64,000 nt of DNA. Source: Pseudomonas cichorii (lineage in GTDB: Bacteria; Pseudomonadota; Gammaproteobacteria; Pseudomonadales; Pseudomonadaceae). The notes beneath the pieces were generated by a model. It was given only the letters and a program-made list of their open reading frames with translations. It made no database searches and was not told the DNA's origin. Position 1 is the stretch's first letter; each line of letters begins with the position of its first letter. Location: NCBI RefSeq assembly GCF_003700275.1, contig NZ_RBRE01000089.1, forward strand, positions 19,582-83,581. The letters are read 5' to 3'. Positions 1 through 9,309 of the stretch are shown here, piece after piece. The position numbers and the translations under genes were made by a program.

Positions 1-24
1 TGAATTCGCTCCTGCACACCGATA
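1..24. repeat. REP-like repeat, partial at left edge
   Basis: The first bases match one arm of the repeat seen at about nine other places here (core TTCGCGAATGAATTCGCTCC). Only the distal part, ending in GCTCCTGCA, lies inside the window. Confidence 0.6.
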
Positions 25-103
25 TGCCACGACTCATTCCCCTCTGTCCGCCCGCCTTCTCCTTGGCTACACTGCTGACTCTTCAATCACCAAGCTGGTA
101 GTC

Positions 104-343
104 ATGATTCGCTTAATTATGTGGCTCGCATTGATCGCGGCAGCGGTGTGGTTCATCAAGCGCCTGCTCAACCCGCCTGCCCCACGAAAACGCGCCGAGC
201 CACCGGAAGTCGAGGCTTCTCCGATGGTACGTTGCGCCCATTGTGGCGTTCATCTTCCTCGTGACCGTGCATTGAGCCAGGAACAACAATGGTATTGCAG
301 CGAAGCGCACAGGCTAGAAGGCCCAGCGACTCGTGACCGCTGA
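104..343 (+). CDS. PP0621-family small membrane-anchored protein
   Basis: A 79-residue protein with one N-terminal hydrophobic segment (about residues 4-18), a proline- and arginine-rich linker, and a cysteine cluster that could bind a metal (Cys44, Cys47, Cys65, His69). This matches the pseudomonad PP0621 family, usually found just before pilS. Its last 11 bases overlap the GTG start of pilS, so the two genes are probably translated together. The function is unknown. The cysteine arrangement suggests a zinc-ribbon-like fold, which is inference. Confidence 0.8.
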   Translation: MIRLIMWLALIAAAVWFIKRLLNPPAPRKRAEPPEVEASPMVRCAHCGVHLPRDRALSQEQQWYCSEAHRLEGPATRDR

Positions 344-1925
344 AACGCTGTCGCTCGGCAGCCCCCAAGCGCAACGGATCCTGCGGCTCTATCACCTGTA
401 TCGACTGACCATTGGCATCGTGCTGGTGCTGCTGGTTTCCAGCGATCTGGACACCGAACTGCTGCAACTGGCCAACCTGGATCTGTTTCGGGCTGGCTGC
501 TGGCTGTATCTGGTGTTCAATATTCTGGTTGCCGTGCTGCTTGAGCGCCCTCGCCATAAAGTCCAGCTCTTCAGCCTGGCGATAACCGATGCGGTGATGC
601 TCTCAGGGCTGTTCTATGCCGCGGGCGGCACCTCCAGCGGCATCGGCAACCTGCTGATTGCTTCCGTCGCCATCAGCAACGTCCTGTTGCGTGGTCGACT
701 TGGCCTGCTGATCGCCGCCGTTTCGGCCATCGGCATCATTTACCTGACGTTCTACATCAGCTTCATCAGCCCGCTGGCTTCAAACGACTATCTCCAGGCC
801 AGTACACTGGGGGCGCTGTGCTTTGCCGCCGCCATGCTGGTACAGGCACTGACCGCGCGCATGCATGTGAGCGAAGTGCTGGCCGAACAGCGGGCTGCCG
901 ATGTCGACCAGCTCGAAGAACTCAATGCCCTGATCCTGCAACGCATGCGCACCGGCATCCTGGTACTCGACTCGCGTCGCCAGGTTCTGCTGGCCAATCA
1001 GGGCGCATTGAGTTTGCTGGGACACGAACAACTGGTGGGGCAGGTCATCGATCAATACTCGCCACAACTGGTGGATCGCCTGCGGCAATGGCTGATCAAT
1101 CCGATCATGGCCCCGCGCAGCATCTCGACCTCAAGCATTGGTCCGATCCTGCAACCGAGCTTTGCCGCACTCAATCGCGGCGACCAGCGCCAGACCCTGA
1201 TTTTCCTCGAAGACCTCTCACAGATCGCCCATCAGGCCCAACAGCTCAAACTCGCCGCGCTGGGCCGCCTGACCGCCGGCATCGCCCATGAAATTCGCAA
1301 CCCGCTGGGCGCCGTCAGCCACGCCGCGCAATTGCTCAACGAGTCGGAAGAACTGTCAGCACCGGATCGGCGGCTTGGGCAGATCATTCACGATCAGTCA
1401 CGGCGCATCAATGCGGTCATCGAAAACGTCCTGCAACTGTCCAGGCGCCGCGAAACCGAAGCCGAGCTGCTTGATCTGCGGATCTGGCTGGAGAATTTCG
1501 TCGCAGATTTTCGCAGCTCTGCACCTGCCCGCCAGTTGGCCCATACCGAGATTGGCCAGGGCATGCTCACCACGCGCATGGACCCGGAGCAACTGCATCA
1601 AGTGCTGACCAATCTGCTGCACAACGGCTTGCGCTACAGCGGCAAGCAACATGAAACGGCCCAGGTCTGGCTGAAACTGTTCCATAACCCGGAAAACGAC
1701 CTGCCAACCCTGGAAGTGCTGGATGATGGACCGGGCGTAGCCGAACAGCATCTGGGCAAACTCTTCGAGCCGTTTTTCACTACCGAAAGCAAAGGCACTG
1801 GCCTTGGCCTCTACCTTTCCCGCGAACTGTGCGAAAGCAATCAGGCGCATCTGGATTACAGCCTTCGCCGTGAAGGCGGTAGCTGCCTGCGTATCACTTT
1901 CGCCCACCCGTTCAAGTTGAGCTGA
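333..1925 (+). CDS. pilS: PilS, sensor histidine kinase of type IV pilus expression
   Basis: Inner-membrane sensor kinase of 530 residues that, with PilR, controls sigma-54-dependent transcription of the major pilin gene pilA. About six hydrophobic segments fill the first 170 residues. A PAS-like linker follows, then a HisKA motif (AGIAHEIRNPLG) placing the phosphorylated histidine at residue 319, the position known in P. aeruginosa PilS, then an HATPase domain with the G1 box DDGPGV. The start is GTG at 333, inside the end of the upstream gene. pilR begins two bases after its stop codon. In P. aeruginosa PilS also senses PilA in the membrane (established knowledge). Confidence 0.96.
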   Translation: MTAETLSLGSPQAQRILRLYHLYRLTIGIVLVLLVSSDLDTELLQLANLDLFRAGCWLYLVFNILVAVLLERPRHKVQLFSLAITDAVMLSGLFYAAGGTSSGIGNLLIASVAISNVLLRGRLGLLIAAVSAIGIIYLTFYISFISPLASNDYLQASTLGALCFAAAMLVQALTARMHVSEVLAEQRAADVDQLEELNALILQRMRTGILVLDSRRQVLLANQGALSLLGHEQLVGQVIDQYSPQLVDRLRQWLINPIMAPRSISTSSIGPILQPSFAALNRGDQRQTLIFLEDLSQIAHQAQQLKLAALGRLTAGIAHEIRNPLGAVSHAAQLLNESEELSAPDRRLGQIIHDQSRRINAVIENVLQLSRRRETEAELLDLRIWLENFVADFRSSAPARQLAHTEIGQGMLTTRMDPEQLHQVLTNLLHNGLRYSGKQHETAQVWLKLFHNPENDLPTLEVLDDGPGVAEQHLGKLFEPFFTTESKGTGLGLYLSRELCESNQAHLDYSLRREGGSCLRITFAHPFKLS

Positions 1926-1927
1926 GC

Positions 1928-3268
1928 ATGACTCCACGGCAAAAGATCCTGATAGTCGACGATGAGCCGGACATTCGTGAACTCCTGGAGATCACGCTCG
2001 GCCGCATGAAACTCGATACCCGCAGTGCTCGTAATGTGAGCGAGGCACGTGACTGGCTGGCCCGCGAACCTTTCGACATGTGCCTGACCGATATGCGCCT
2101 GCCTGACGGCAATGGCCTGGAACTGGTGCAACACATTCAGCAGGCTTACCCCCAGACGCCTGTGGCGATGATCACCGCCCATGGCAGTCTGGATATGGCC
2201 ATTCATGCACTCAAGGCCGGTGCGTTCGACTTCCTGACCAAGCCGGTGGACCTGAACAGACTGCGCGAACTGGTCAACAGCGCATTGCGCCTGCACCCCG
2301 CCGCGCAGACCGAACGCAGCATCGACAGCCGCTTGCTGGGCAACTCGCCGCCGATGCGCGCCCTGCGCAAGCAAATCGACAAACTGGCGCGCAGCCAGGC
2401 GCCGATCTATATCAGCGGCGAGTCGGGGAGCGGCAAGGAACTGGTAGCGCGCCTGATCCACGAACAGGGTCCGCGTATCGACAAACCCTTCGTGCCGGTC
2501 AATTGCGGTGCGATTCCATCCGAGTTGATGGAAAGCGAGTTCTTCGGGCATCGCAAAGGCAGTTTCACCGGCGCTCACGAAGACAAGCCCGGCCTGTTTC
2601 AGGCCGCCAATAACGGCACGCTGTTTCTTGATGAAGTCGCTGACCTGCCGCTGGCCATGCAGGTAAAACTGCTGCGCGCCATCCAGGAAAAATCGATACG
2701 CAGCGTTGGCGGGCAACAGGAGCAGGTCGTGGATGTACGCATTCTATGCGCCACGCACAAGGACTTGAGCGTCGAAGTGGCTGCCGGGCGCTTTCGCCAG
2801 GACCTCTATTACCGTCTCAATGTCATCGAGTTACGGGTCCCGCCGTTGCGCGAACGACGCGAAGATATCGACCAGCTTGTCGGCAATGTCCTGCAACGCC
2901 TGGCTGCCAACTGCGGTCAGGCAGCCGCACGTCTTCATCCCCAGGCGCTGGAAACCCTGAAAGGCTATCGCTTCCCCGGCAATGTGCGCGAACTGGAAAA
3001 CATGCTGGAGCGCGCCTATACCCTCTGCGAAGACGACGAAATCCACGCCAGCGACCTGCGGCTTGCCGAATCCAGCACGCCTCAGGAAAACGACGGCCCC
3101 AATCTGGCCGACATCGACAACCTTGAAGACTATCTGGAAAGCATCGAACGCAAGCTGATCCTCCAGGCGCTGGAAGAAACCCGCTGGAACCGGACTGCAG
3201 CGGCACAGCGCTTGAGCCTTTCATTTCGCTCGATGCGTTATCGGTTGAAGAAACTCGGACTCGAATAG
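1928..3268 (+). CDS. pilR: PilR, sigma-54-dependent response regulator
   Basis: NtrC-type activator of 446 residues. It has an N-terminal receiver domain with the acidic pair Asp11/Asp12 and phospho-acceptor Asp55 (in LTDMRLP), a central AAA+ domain with Walker A GESGSGKE and the sigma-54 contact loop as GSFTGA (a conservative GAFTGA variant usual in PilR), and a C-terminal Fis-type helix-turn-helix. When phosphorylated by PilS it activates pilA with RpoN. It is encoded two bases after pilS, so one operon. A REP-like inverted repeat follows its stop. Confidence 0.96.
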   Translation: MTPRQKILIVDDEPDIRELLEITLGRMKLDTRSARNVSEARDWLAREPFDMCLTDMRLPDGNGLELVQHIQQAYPQTPVAMITAHGSLDMAIHALKAGAFDFLTKPVDLNRLRELVNSALRLHPAAQTERSIDSRLLGNSPPMRALRKQIDKLARSQAPIYISGESGSGKELVARLIHEQGPRIDKPFVPVNCGAIPSELMESEFFGHRKGSFTGAHEDKPGLFQAANNGTLFLDEVADLPLAMQVKLLRAIQEKSIRSVGGQQEQVVDVRILCATHKDLSVEVAAGRFRQDLYYRLNVIELRVPPLRERREDIDQLVGNVLQRLAANCGQAAARLHPQALETLKGYRFPGNVRELENMLERAYTLCEDDEIHASDLRLAESSTPQENDGPNLADIDNLEDYLESIERKLILQALEETRWNRTAAAQRLSLSFRSMRYRLKKLGLE

Positions 3269-3352
3269 GAGCGGACTCATCCGCGAAGACTTCATTTCAG
3301 AGGTTATATTCCCTGCGAATGTACCAACCTCTTCGCGAATGAATTGGCTCCC
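3269..3352. repeat. REP-like inverted repeat pair (pilR/thiO)
   Basis: Two opposed repeat units, one of the GGAGCGGATTTATCCGCGAAG type (3268-3288) and one of the TTCGCGAATGAATTGGCTCC type (3331-3352), flank about 40 unrelated bases. They lie between convergent genes and could form a large hairpin that ends or stabilises both transcripts. Confidence 0.75.
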
Positions 3353-3375
3353 AACGCGTCACCGCAAGGGCGGTT

Positions 3376-4479
3376 CTAACCGCGAAGGCGATGCTCCGGC
3401 GCATAAGGCGCAGGATCGATAATCGGCTCGCGCTCCAGCAGCAGATCCGTCAGCAACTGACAGGATGCGGGCGCCAGTACCAGGCCGTTGCGGTAATGCC
3501 CGCAGTTCAACCAAAGCCCGTCGAAGCCGTGCAGCGGGCCGATAAACGGAATACCTTCGGGCGAACCGGGCCGCAATCCGGCCCATTGTGCGACCGGCTC
3601 GGCATTTGCCAGCTCGGGAAGCAATTCTGTGGCCGAGGCTTTGAGGCTTTCGAGGGCGGCATCGGTCGGGGTTTTGTCGAATCCCTCATGCTCCAGGGTA
3701 CTGCCAATCAGGATGTGCCCATCCCGGCGCGGTATCGCGTAACGCCCCTTGGCCAGCACCATGCTCGACAGGAAGTCAGACGCGCACTTGTAGAGAATCA
3801 TCTGACCCTTGACCGGCTCGACCGGCAACTCCAGGCCGAGGGTCTTGAGCAGCTCACCACTCCAGGCGCCCGCTGCCAGCACAACCCGGTTACCAGGAAT
3901 GTCACCGGCCGTCGTGCTGACACCCAGAACTCTGGCGCCCTCGCGCACGAAGCCCAGCACCTCGCATTGTTCACGAATCTCGACATTGGGCAGTGCCAGC
4001 AGCGCCGCCTTGAGGGACTTCACCAGCCGCGGATTACGCACATTGGCCACATCAGCCATATGAATCGCACGTGAGTAACCCTGCCCCAACACCGGCACCG
4101 CGTCATGAACAGCCGACACATCGACACGACTCAGCGGACGCTGCTCGCGGACAGCCCATTCGAGGGCTTCTTTTTCATCGTCCAGATCCAGCCAGTACAA
4201 ACCGGTCCTGTGCACTTCAGGATCAATACCTGTGCGGGCGAACAGCCGCTCGGCCAGATGCGGATAGAAATCCTGGGACCAGTGCGCCAATGCGGTGACT
4301 GCAGGGCTGTAGCGCCACGGATAGAGCGGAGAAACAATCCCGCCCCCCGCCCATGAGGACTCCTGACCGACACCGGAGCGATCAAGCAACACGACACTGG
4401 CCACTTCGGCGGCGAGGTTAAAGGCGGTCAACAACCCGATAACACCGCCACCGACGATCACTACATGTTGCTTGTGCAT
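3376..4479 (-). CDS. thiO: ThiO, FAD-dependent glycine oxidase
   Basis: A 367-residue flavoprotein of the DAO family. The N-terminus carries a Rossmann FAD motif, VVIVGGGVIG. The rest fits the glycine oxidase ThiO, which makes iminoglycine (dehydroglycine) from glycine for the thiazole half of thiamine. Its start lies 27 bases after pilE with AGAGAG upstream, so it could be read through from the minor pilin operon; thiamine synthesis has no known link to pili. Convergent with pilR. Confidence 0.9.
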   Translation of the reverse strand: MHKQHVVIVGGGVIGLLTAFNLAAEVASVVLLDRSGVGQESSWAGGGIVSPLYPWRYSPAVTALAHWSQDFYPHLAERLFARTGIDPEVHRTGLYWLDLDDEKEALEWAVREQRPLSRVDVSAVHDAVPVLGQGYSRAIHMADVANVRNPRLVKSLKAALLALPNVEIREQCEVLGFVREGARVLGVSTTAGDIPGNRVVLAAGAWSGELLKTLGLELPVEPVKGQMILYKCASDFLSSMVLAKGRYAIPRRDGHILIGSTLEHEGFDKTPTDAALESLKASATELLPELANAEPVAQWAGLRPGSPEGIPFIGPLHGFDGLWLNCGHYRNGLVLAPASCQLLTDLLLEREPIIDPAPYAPEHRLRG

Positions 4480-4506
4480 TTTGCTCTCTAGGTAAAGGAA
4501 AAGAGG

Positions 4507-4908
4507 TCAGCGCCCCCAGCAGTCTTTAGTGGTCACGCCGCTGGTAGCACCTGTGTTGCTGAGCGCCCCGGTGTTCTTGATGACAAAACTGCCGCATTTA
4601 TCACCGCTCATGAGCGTGCCGGAGAGAGGCGAAGCGGTCAACGTGAAGTCTGTCGCAGTCAGAGCAGGCTCAATCCTGTAATAGTTATTACCCCCACTCA
4701 GCCCCTGCGCACCGGCATAGGTGCCATTTCGTGAAAAGAACCGCTCCAGTGACTGGGTCTGCTCCGAGAGCAGACTGGCAATTGCCGAGCGCTGGCTACG
4801 TTTCGTGTATTCGACATAGCTGGGATAAGCCACGGCCGCCAGAATACCGACAATCGCCACGACGATCATGAGTTCGATCAAGGTAAAGCCCCGGGATACT
4901 GCTCGCAT
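4507..4908 (-). CDS. pilE: PilE, type IV minor pilin
   Basis: A 133-residue prepilin with a seven-residue leader ending in Gly ([15 protein letters not shown], class III signal with Glu5 of the mature protein) and the hydrophobic N-terminal helix of type IVa pilins. A C-terminal cysteine pair (GDKCGSF and TKDCWGR) should form the D-region disulfide. PilE primes pilus assembly together with the other minor pilins. It is the last pilus gene of the operon, 12 bases after pilY1. The small pilY2 gene that lies between them in P. aeruginosa is missing. Confidence 0.93.
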   Translation of the reverse strand: MRAVSRGFTLIELMIVVAIVGILAAVAYPSYVEYTKRSQRSAIASLLSEQTQSLERFFSRNGTYAGAQGLSGGNNYYRIEPALTATDFTLTASPLSGTLMSGDKCGSFVIKNTGALSNTGATSGVTTKDCWGR

Positions 4909-4920
4909 TAATCACCTTCC

Positions 4921-7900
4921 CTACTGGATTTGTCGCCACATGATGCGCTGGAAGACGTTGGCACTTCCGCCTTTCTCAAGCAACCTGATCGGTGCACCGC
5001 CACTGGAGTCGATCACGTACTTGTTGTCGTTGTTGCCGTTGGTACCGGCCACGATGGAGGCAACCACCGGAATCCCCGTCCCGATACCAAGCCCGGCAAC
5101 GAACATGTCGGAGCTGTTGATATCGTTGTCGCCATTGGTGTCGAGCACTTGATAATTGAGCATGCTGCCCGTGGCTGGATCAAGCTCGAACACACGACCC
5201 GTACCAGTACTTTCACAGGGATCAGTAGAGTTCACTGAAGCCGTCGTGAAAATGATACGACCACGCGAAGTCTGTGCCGGATAGATGATCCGCTCCCCAA
5301 GATAAGGGGCCGCAGTTGCCAACGGCAGATACCAGCCCTTTTTGACGAGCCAGTCCACATCATTACGGGTAGAGGTGAAATAGGTCCTGCCATTACTGGT
5401 AACGGAGCCATTGATCGCCTGCGCCTGCAGGTTGCTCTCTACGATATTGCCTGTCTCATTATCCCAGATGGCGTAGAAATCCTGCAGTGCGCTGGTCTGT
5501 TTGTCGGTCGCTTCACTGAATTTCCCGGTACCGAAATACACAAGCTTGCCGCTATTCTGGTTCGGGTGGTCTAGCAGCAACGGCTGGACCGTAATGGGCT
5601 GATTCGCACCTCTTGGCGCAGTGAACAAGGGCGAACCATTGAATGCAACCCTCCAGCTGGAAGCCGCACCACCACTCATGTCGAACTTCCAGAGACGTCC
5701 CTTTAGATCGCCTGCATAGGCAGCCTGAACGATATTCTGCGAATTGACCCGAAGTTTGACCGAGGACAGACCATTGTCCGTTTCATTACCGATGACGGGG
5801 GTAGGAATTTCTGCAATAAACTCTCCCGTATTGGCATTGAGTACAAACAGAGAAGCCCTGCCGGTAAAACTGCCATAACCATTGCCTACCACAACAATAT
5901 TGGTGCCATTGGCCATACGTGCCACATCAGGCTTGGAATAGCTATAACCCAGGTTATTGAAACGGTTATTGGTATCCGAGGTGTCGGGGGCCTTGACTTC
6001 CCACAGGGCCTCCACAGTATTGTTACTCGGTCCTTCAAAAAGCTTGATTGCGAAAAACGCCTTGCCGCCAGCGCCGAGTCCCGAGAACGCGACAGTGCGC
6101 CATCTCGAGTTCGAGCCTGCCTGGGTATCGAATACACCGATCTGGCCATCGACCGTGAACCTGTGAGCTCCTGAACCATAGTTGGCAGCAGATATGGTCG
6201 CCTGGGCGTTCAATGCGGTAGATGGCATGTAGGCATAGCGCCTTGCGCCGCTCCTGGCATTGATAACATTGAAGAAACCATCATTGGCATTGGCCAGCAG
6301 GCTATAGCTCATACTGCTGGCCTTATCGGCCAGATAGCTGATGTAACTGTTGTCCCCCACCAGATCAGTCGCCGTCTTTTCGGTGGGCAACCCCGCCCCT
6401 AGCGTGGAGTTGATCACATCGCCCAAAAGCCGCGTACGCGTACGAAGTTTGGCATTCGCATTTCCTTTGGACCAGGCGATAACCTCCAGCGCCGTCACGC
6501 CTGTAGGCAAGGTCGCAGTGAATGCGAGCTGTTGTGCCGGACTGAAGTTAGCGAAATCCAGGGTGATTCGTGCGGGAGCAACACCCGTGCTCCCCGTATT
6601 CCAGGACTCGAAAACAGGTGCGGTAGAACCGCTGATAATCGTGGTATCCGTAGTCCATACCTGGTTACCCACTACTCCGGTCGTAGCGTTGAGCTCAAAG
6701 GCCTTGATCGTGCCATGCCAGTCGGTGGGGTCATAAAGCGTCTGATAAAACTGGGTACCGGCCTCGAGCGTTGAAGAACTTGATACGCCACCGCCACCGG
6801 AGCCCGCCTTGGCGTAGATATCGCTCAAGGCAAGGTTGAACGCCGTATTCAAACCAGCACTGTCATTAGCCTGGTAATATTTGCCATGACCATGACTATC
6901 GTTAGCCGCATCAATGAGCATCTGGTTATCAAGCGTAAAACCAATGGTGTATGTGCTCATATTCTGAATCTGGAACCCGGCATTATCCCAACTTTTACCG
7001 GTCAAATCACCACTGGAGGAAGTGGCGTCTGTGCGCATATCAATGTCATAGGCAAACTTGGCGACATCATCCAGATAGAGCGTATCCCCTTCATTCCTTG
7101 GATTGACCTTGGGACCATCGTTATTGTTACCATCCCAGTTAGGCAATCTGTTATTTGTATCATCGATATCGCTGATTTTTTCCATCTCGTCATAAGTGGG
7201 CAAACCATCCGTCAATACTACGCCGTAGTTCTTCTGGCAACGGTATTGAATCGGACTTGTAAAGGTCCTGGGAGAGTTGGTGTATGACGGAAAAGGCGTC
7301 AGCCCCCGAAAATAGCGGGTGACCTGATAATAGGTTTCGGCAAGCGGAGTATTGGCCTCTGCAGTCAGTGCCGAAATTGCAGCGCGAAGATTCCTGTAGT
7401 TGGTATCGGCAACCGCCTGAGTCACGCCTGGCTGGTAGGTCGTAGCCGGGACAGGCGACAAGTCGGCTATCGGCTGCTTGATATTGCCCCCAGGTCCTGG
7501 ATCGTTACTGTTGGGCGGATTGTAAGTCGCCAGCCCGATGCGCAATGACCGGTTGGCATCGACCAGTCCCAATGCTACAGAAATGGCAGACGTCAAACGG
7601 CTTTCAGTAGGTATATTTGCCACACTTCTACCAGCATTGACTTGCGACACAAGATAAGACAGATAAGCGCCTGGATAACGTGTATTCCCAGACCTCGCTG
7701 GATCAGGTAACGATATGCAGGTTACCAAAGTAGTGCTTCTGTAAAAACCATACCCGCTATTACAACCGTCCGTACTCAAACTACCTACCGTCACATAATC
7801 AGACGGCCCAGTATTGATTTGTGTTCCTCTTGAATAAGTACCACAAAAGAAGAGAAAACAGTTGGACTGAGACTCATTAATAACGGGCCATGAAGCCGAC

Positions 7901-8103
7901 GCATTAAACCCCGAATCAAAAATGATCGTATCCATACTGCCGGAGTTATCCACTTGCAGCATGACATTGGGCGTGACGGCAGAAGCACTCAACAACGGCA
8001 CCTGCGCTGGAGTAAACGCATAAACCGGTGCAGCCAGATAAAGCCCCGCCAAGGCACCGTATACATACTTCAAACCACCACGAAGCGCCTTAGCAATTGG
8101 CAT
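4921..8103 (-). CDS. pilY1: PilY1, type IV pilus tip adhesin
   Basis: About 1060 residues from the chosen ATG at 8103, which has GGAGAG seven bases upstream; the open frame extends 18 codons further into pilX, but that start has less support. A signal-like segment precedes a von Willebrand factor A domain with the MIDAS motif DNSGSMDT. The C-terminal half is a PilY1 beta-propeller. A calcium-loop-like stretch (DTNGDNDINSSD) lies about 80 residues from the end. PilY1 sits at the pilus tip, promotes assembly and surface sensing, and binds calcium to control retraction (known for P. aeruginosa). The first third is AT-rich compared with its neighbours. Confidence 0.94.
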   Translation of the reverse strand: MPIAKALRGGLKYVYGALAGLYLAAPVYAFTPAQVPLLSASAVTPNVMLQVDNSGSMDTIIFDSGFNASASWPVINESQSNCFLFFCGTYSRGTQINTGPSDYVTVGSLSTDGCNSGYGFYRSTTLVTCISLPDPARSGNTRYPGAYLSYLVSQVNAGRSVANIPTESRLTSAISVALGLVDANRSLRIGLATYNPPNSNDPGPGGNIKQPIADLSPVPATTYQPGVTQAVADTNYRNLRAAISALTAEANTPLAETYYQVTRYFRGLTPFPSYTNSPRTFTSPIQYRCQKNYGVVLTDGLPTYDEMEKISDIDDTNNRLPNWDGNNNDGPKVNPRNEGDTLYLDDVAKFAYDIDMRTDATSSSGDLTGKSWDNAGFQIQNMSTYTIGFTLDNQMLIDAANDSHGHGKYYQANDSAGLNTAFNLALSDIYAKAGSGGGGVSSSSTLEAGTQFYQTLYDPTDWHGTIKAFELNATTGVVGNQVWTTDTTIISGSTAPVFESWNTGSTGVAPARITLDFANFSPAQQLAFTATLPTGVTALEVIAWSKGNANAKLRTRTRLLGDVINSTLGAGLPTEKTATDLVGDNSYISYLADKASSMSYSLLANANDGFFNVINARSGARRYAYMPSTALNAQATISAANYGSGAHRFTVDGQIGVFDTQAGSNSRWRTVAFSGLGAGGKAFFAIKLFEGPSNNTVEALWEVKAPDTSDTNNRFNNLGYSYSKPDVARMANGTNIVVVGNGYGSFTGRASLFVLNANTGEFIAEIPTPVIGNETDNGLSSVKLRVNSQNIVQAAYAGDLKGRLWKFDMSGGAASSWRVAFNGSPLFTAPRGANQPITVQPLLLDHPNQNSGKLVYFGTGKFSEATDKQTSALQDFYAIWDNETGNIVESNLQAQAINGSVTSNGRTYFTSTRNDVDWLVKKGWYLPLATAAPYLGERIIYPAQTSRGRIIFTTASVNSTDPCESTGTGRVFELDPATGSMLNYQVLDTNGDNDINSSDMFVAGLGIGTGIPVVASIVAGTNGNNDNKYVIDSSGGAPIRLLEKGGSANVFQRIMWRQIQ

Positions 8104-8590
8104 AAATACTCTCCAGCACGGTTCTCGAAGTGCCTTGAATAGCCACTGACGTGACACGGTAAAGCGTGACGCTACCGGTACAGGTGGGTGGGCGTTTTAT
8201 GGGGGTTGCGGTGGTTCCCAGGTTCTGAATGCCATAAAAACCGCCAGACACTGCAACCCAGCTCACACCGGATGTGCCATTGGTGCCAGCCGCAGTAAGG
8301 GTGGTGGATTCCGCTGGAGGGGCGCAGGTCGTGTTATTGGTGCATTTGGTTGAAGTGAAGCCCACCACCTGAATGGCCGACTCGCCAAGCCGCAATGCGG
8401 CTTCAGCCTTCTGGAAGGACTGGTTACGCACCGCAACGCTGCCCGCCATCTTTTCCTGCAAAGTGGCGTTCTGCATGGAGGAAATCCCCAGCAAGGTCAG
8501 GAGCAAAAGAAATACCAGACTGACCAGCAACACCATTCCGCCTTGTCGGACCGGGAATGTCGGCATGCTGCAAAACCGCTTTGTCTTCAT
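8090..8590 (-). CDS. pilX: PilX, minor pilin
   Basis: A 166-residue minor pilin-like protein. The ATG at 8590 is preferred to an in-frame TTG at 8608 because AAAGGG lies just upstream of it. An arginine- and glutamine-containing leader (RQGGMVLLVSLVFLLLL) precedes the hydrophobic helix; PilX-type pilins have a methionine-rich cleavage region and no Glu5. It begins 15 bases after pilW ends and its last 14 bases overlap pilY1. With PilV, PilW, FimU and PilE it forms the tip complex that carries PilY1. Confidence 0.92.
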   Translation of the reverse strand: MKTKRFCSMPTFPVRQGGMVLLVSLVFLLLLTLLGISSMQNATLQEKMAGSVAVRNQSFQKAEAALRLGESAIQVVGFTSTKCTNNTTCAPPAESTTLTAAGTNGTSGVSWVAVSGGFYGIQNLGTTATPIKRPPTCTGSVTLYRVTSVAIQGTSRTVLESIYANC

Positions 8591-8604
8591 TGCATACGGC
8601 CCTT

Positions 8605-9309
8605 TCAAAAACGATTACGCAGGTAGGCAACCACGTTGTATTGCTGGGGCCTGACCCGCCCGTCCGGGTCTTCGAGAGTCAGGCCGATCCGCACACTGCG
8701 TATATCGGCAGCGTTGGCAGCGGTAATAGTGCTGGTATAGGACAAGGGGCTGCCCGCCATGCCAAAGGAAACCGCAAAAGCACTGACGTTTTGCAGCAGC
8801 GGCTGCGCAGTCCCGCCGGTACCAAACTTGACCGTCAGGTTCTTGCCGGTGAGGGTGTAGACCAGTTGACGCATCGGGAATGCCGTCTGCCCTGCGGCCG
8901 GAGCTTTCGCGCCAGCGTAGAGCTGCGTTGTGATCTGACAGTCGGAAACAATGGTCCAGGTCGGAGAACTGCCGGTGGTGCCGATGTCGGAGGTCACCAG
9001 GGTCAAGGTATTGTTGGCGTTATCCCACAGGATCGGATTGTCGAGTGCGGCAGGCCATGGAATGGCCGGAGATACGGGCACATAGTTGCTGAAACTCAGA
9101 CAGCCATACATGCCCGTCATGCGCAGTTCCTGCATCAGCTTGCTCAGCACGAAGCGCGCATCCTCCTGCATGCGGGCTGCAGCATTCTGGGTCAGGAACG
9201 TGCCTCTGGAGGCTGTGAATATCTGGATGATGCCCATGCTGACCACCAGCCCCAGCACCAGGGCCACCATGATTTCAATCAGGCCAAAACCTCTGGAAGA
9301 TCTTTTCAT
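8605..9309 (-). CDS. pilW: PilW, minor pilin
   Basis: A 234-residue prepilin with the cleavage motif GFGLIEIMVALVLG and a long helix, followed by a large C-terminal domain as usual for PilW (the GspJ-like subunit). Its start overlaps the end of pilV by four bases, which implies coupled translation. Part of the fimU-pilV-pilW-pilX-pilY1-pilE operon that builds the pilus tip. Confidence 0.93.
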   Translation of the reverse strand: MKRSSRGFGLIEIMVALVLGLVVSMGIIQIFTASRGTFLTQNAAARMQEDARFVLSKLMQELRMTGMYGCLSFSNYVPVSPAIPWPAALDNPILWDNANNTLTLVTSDIGTTGSSPTWTIVSDCQITTQLYAGAKAPAAGQTAFPMRQLVYTLTGKNLTVKFGTGGTAQPLLQNVSAFAVSFGMAGSPLSYTSTITAANAADIRSVRIGLTLEDPDGRVRPQQYNVVAYLRNRF

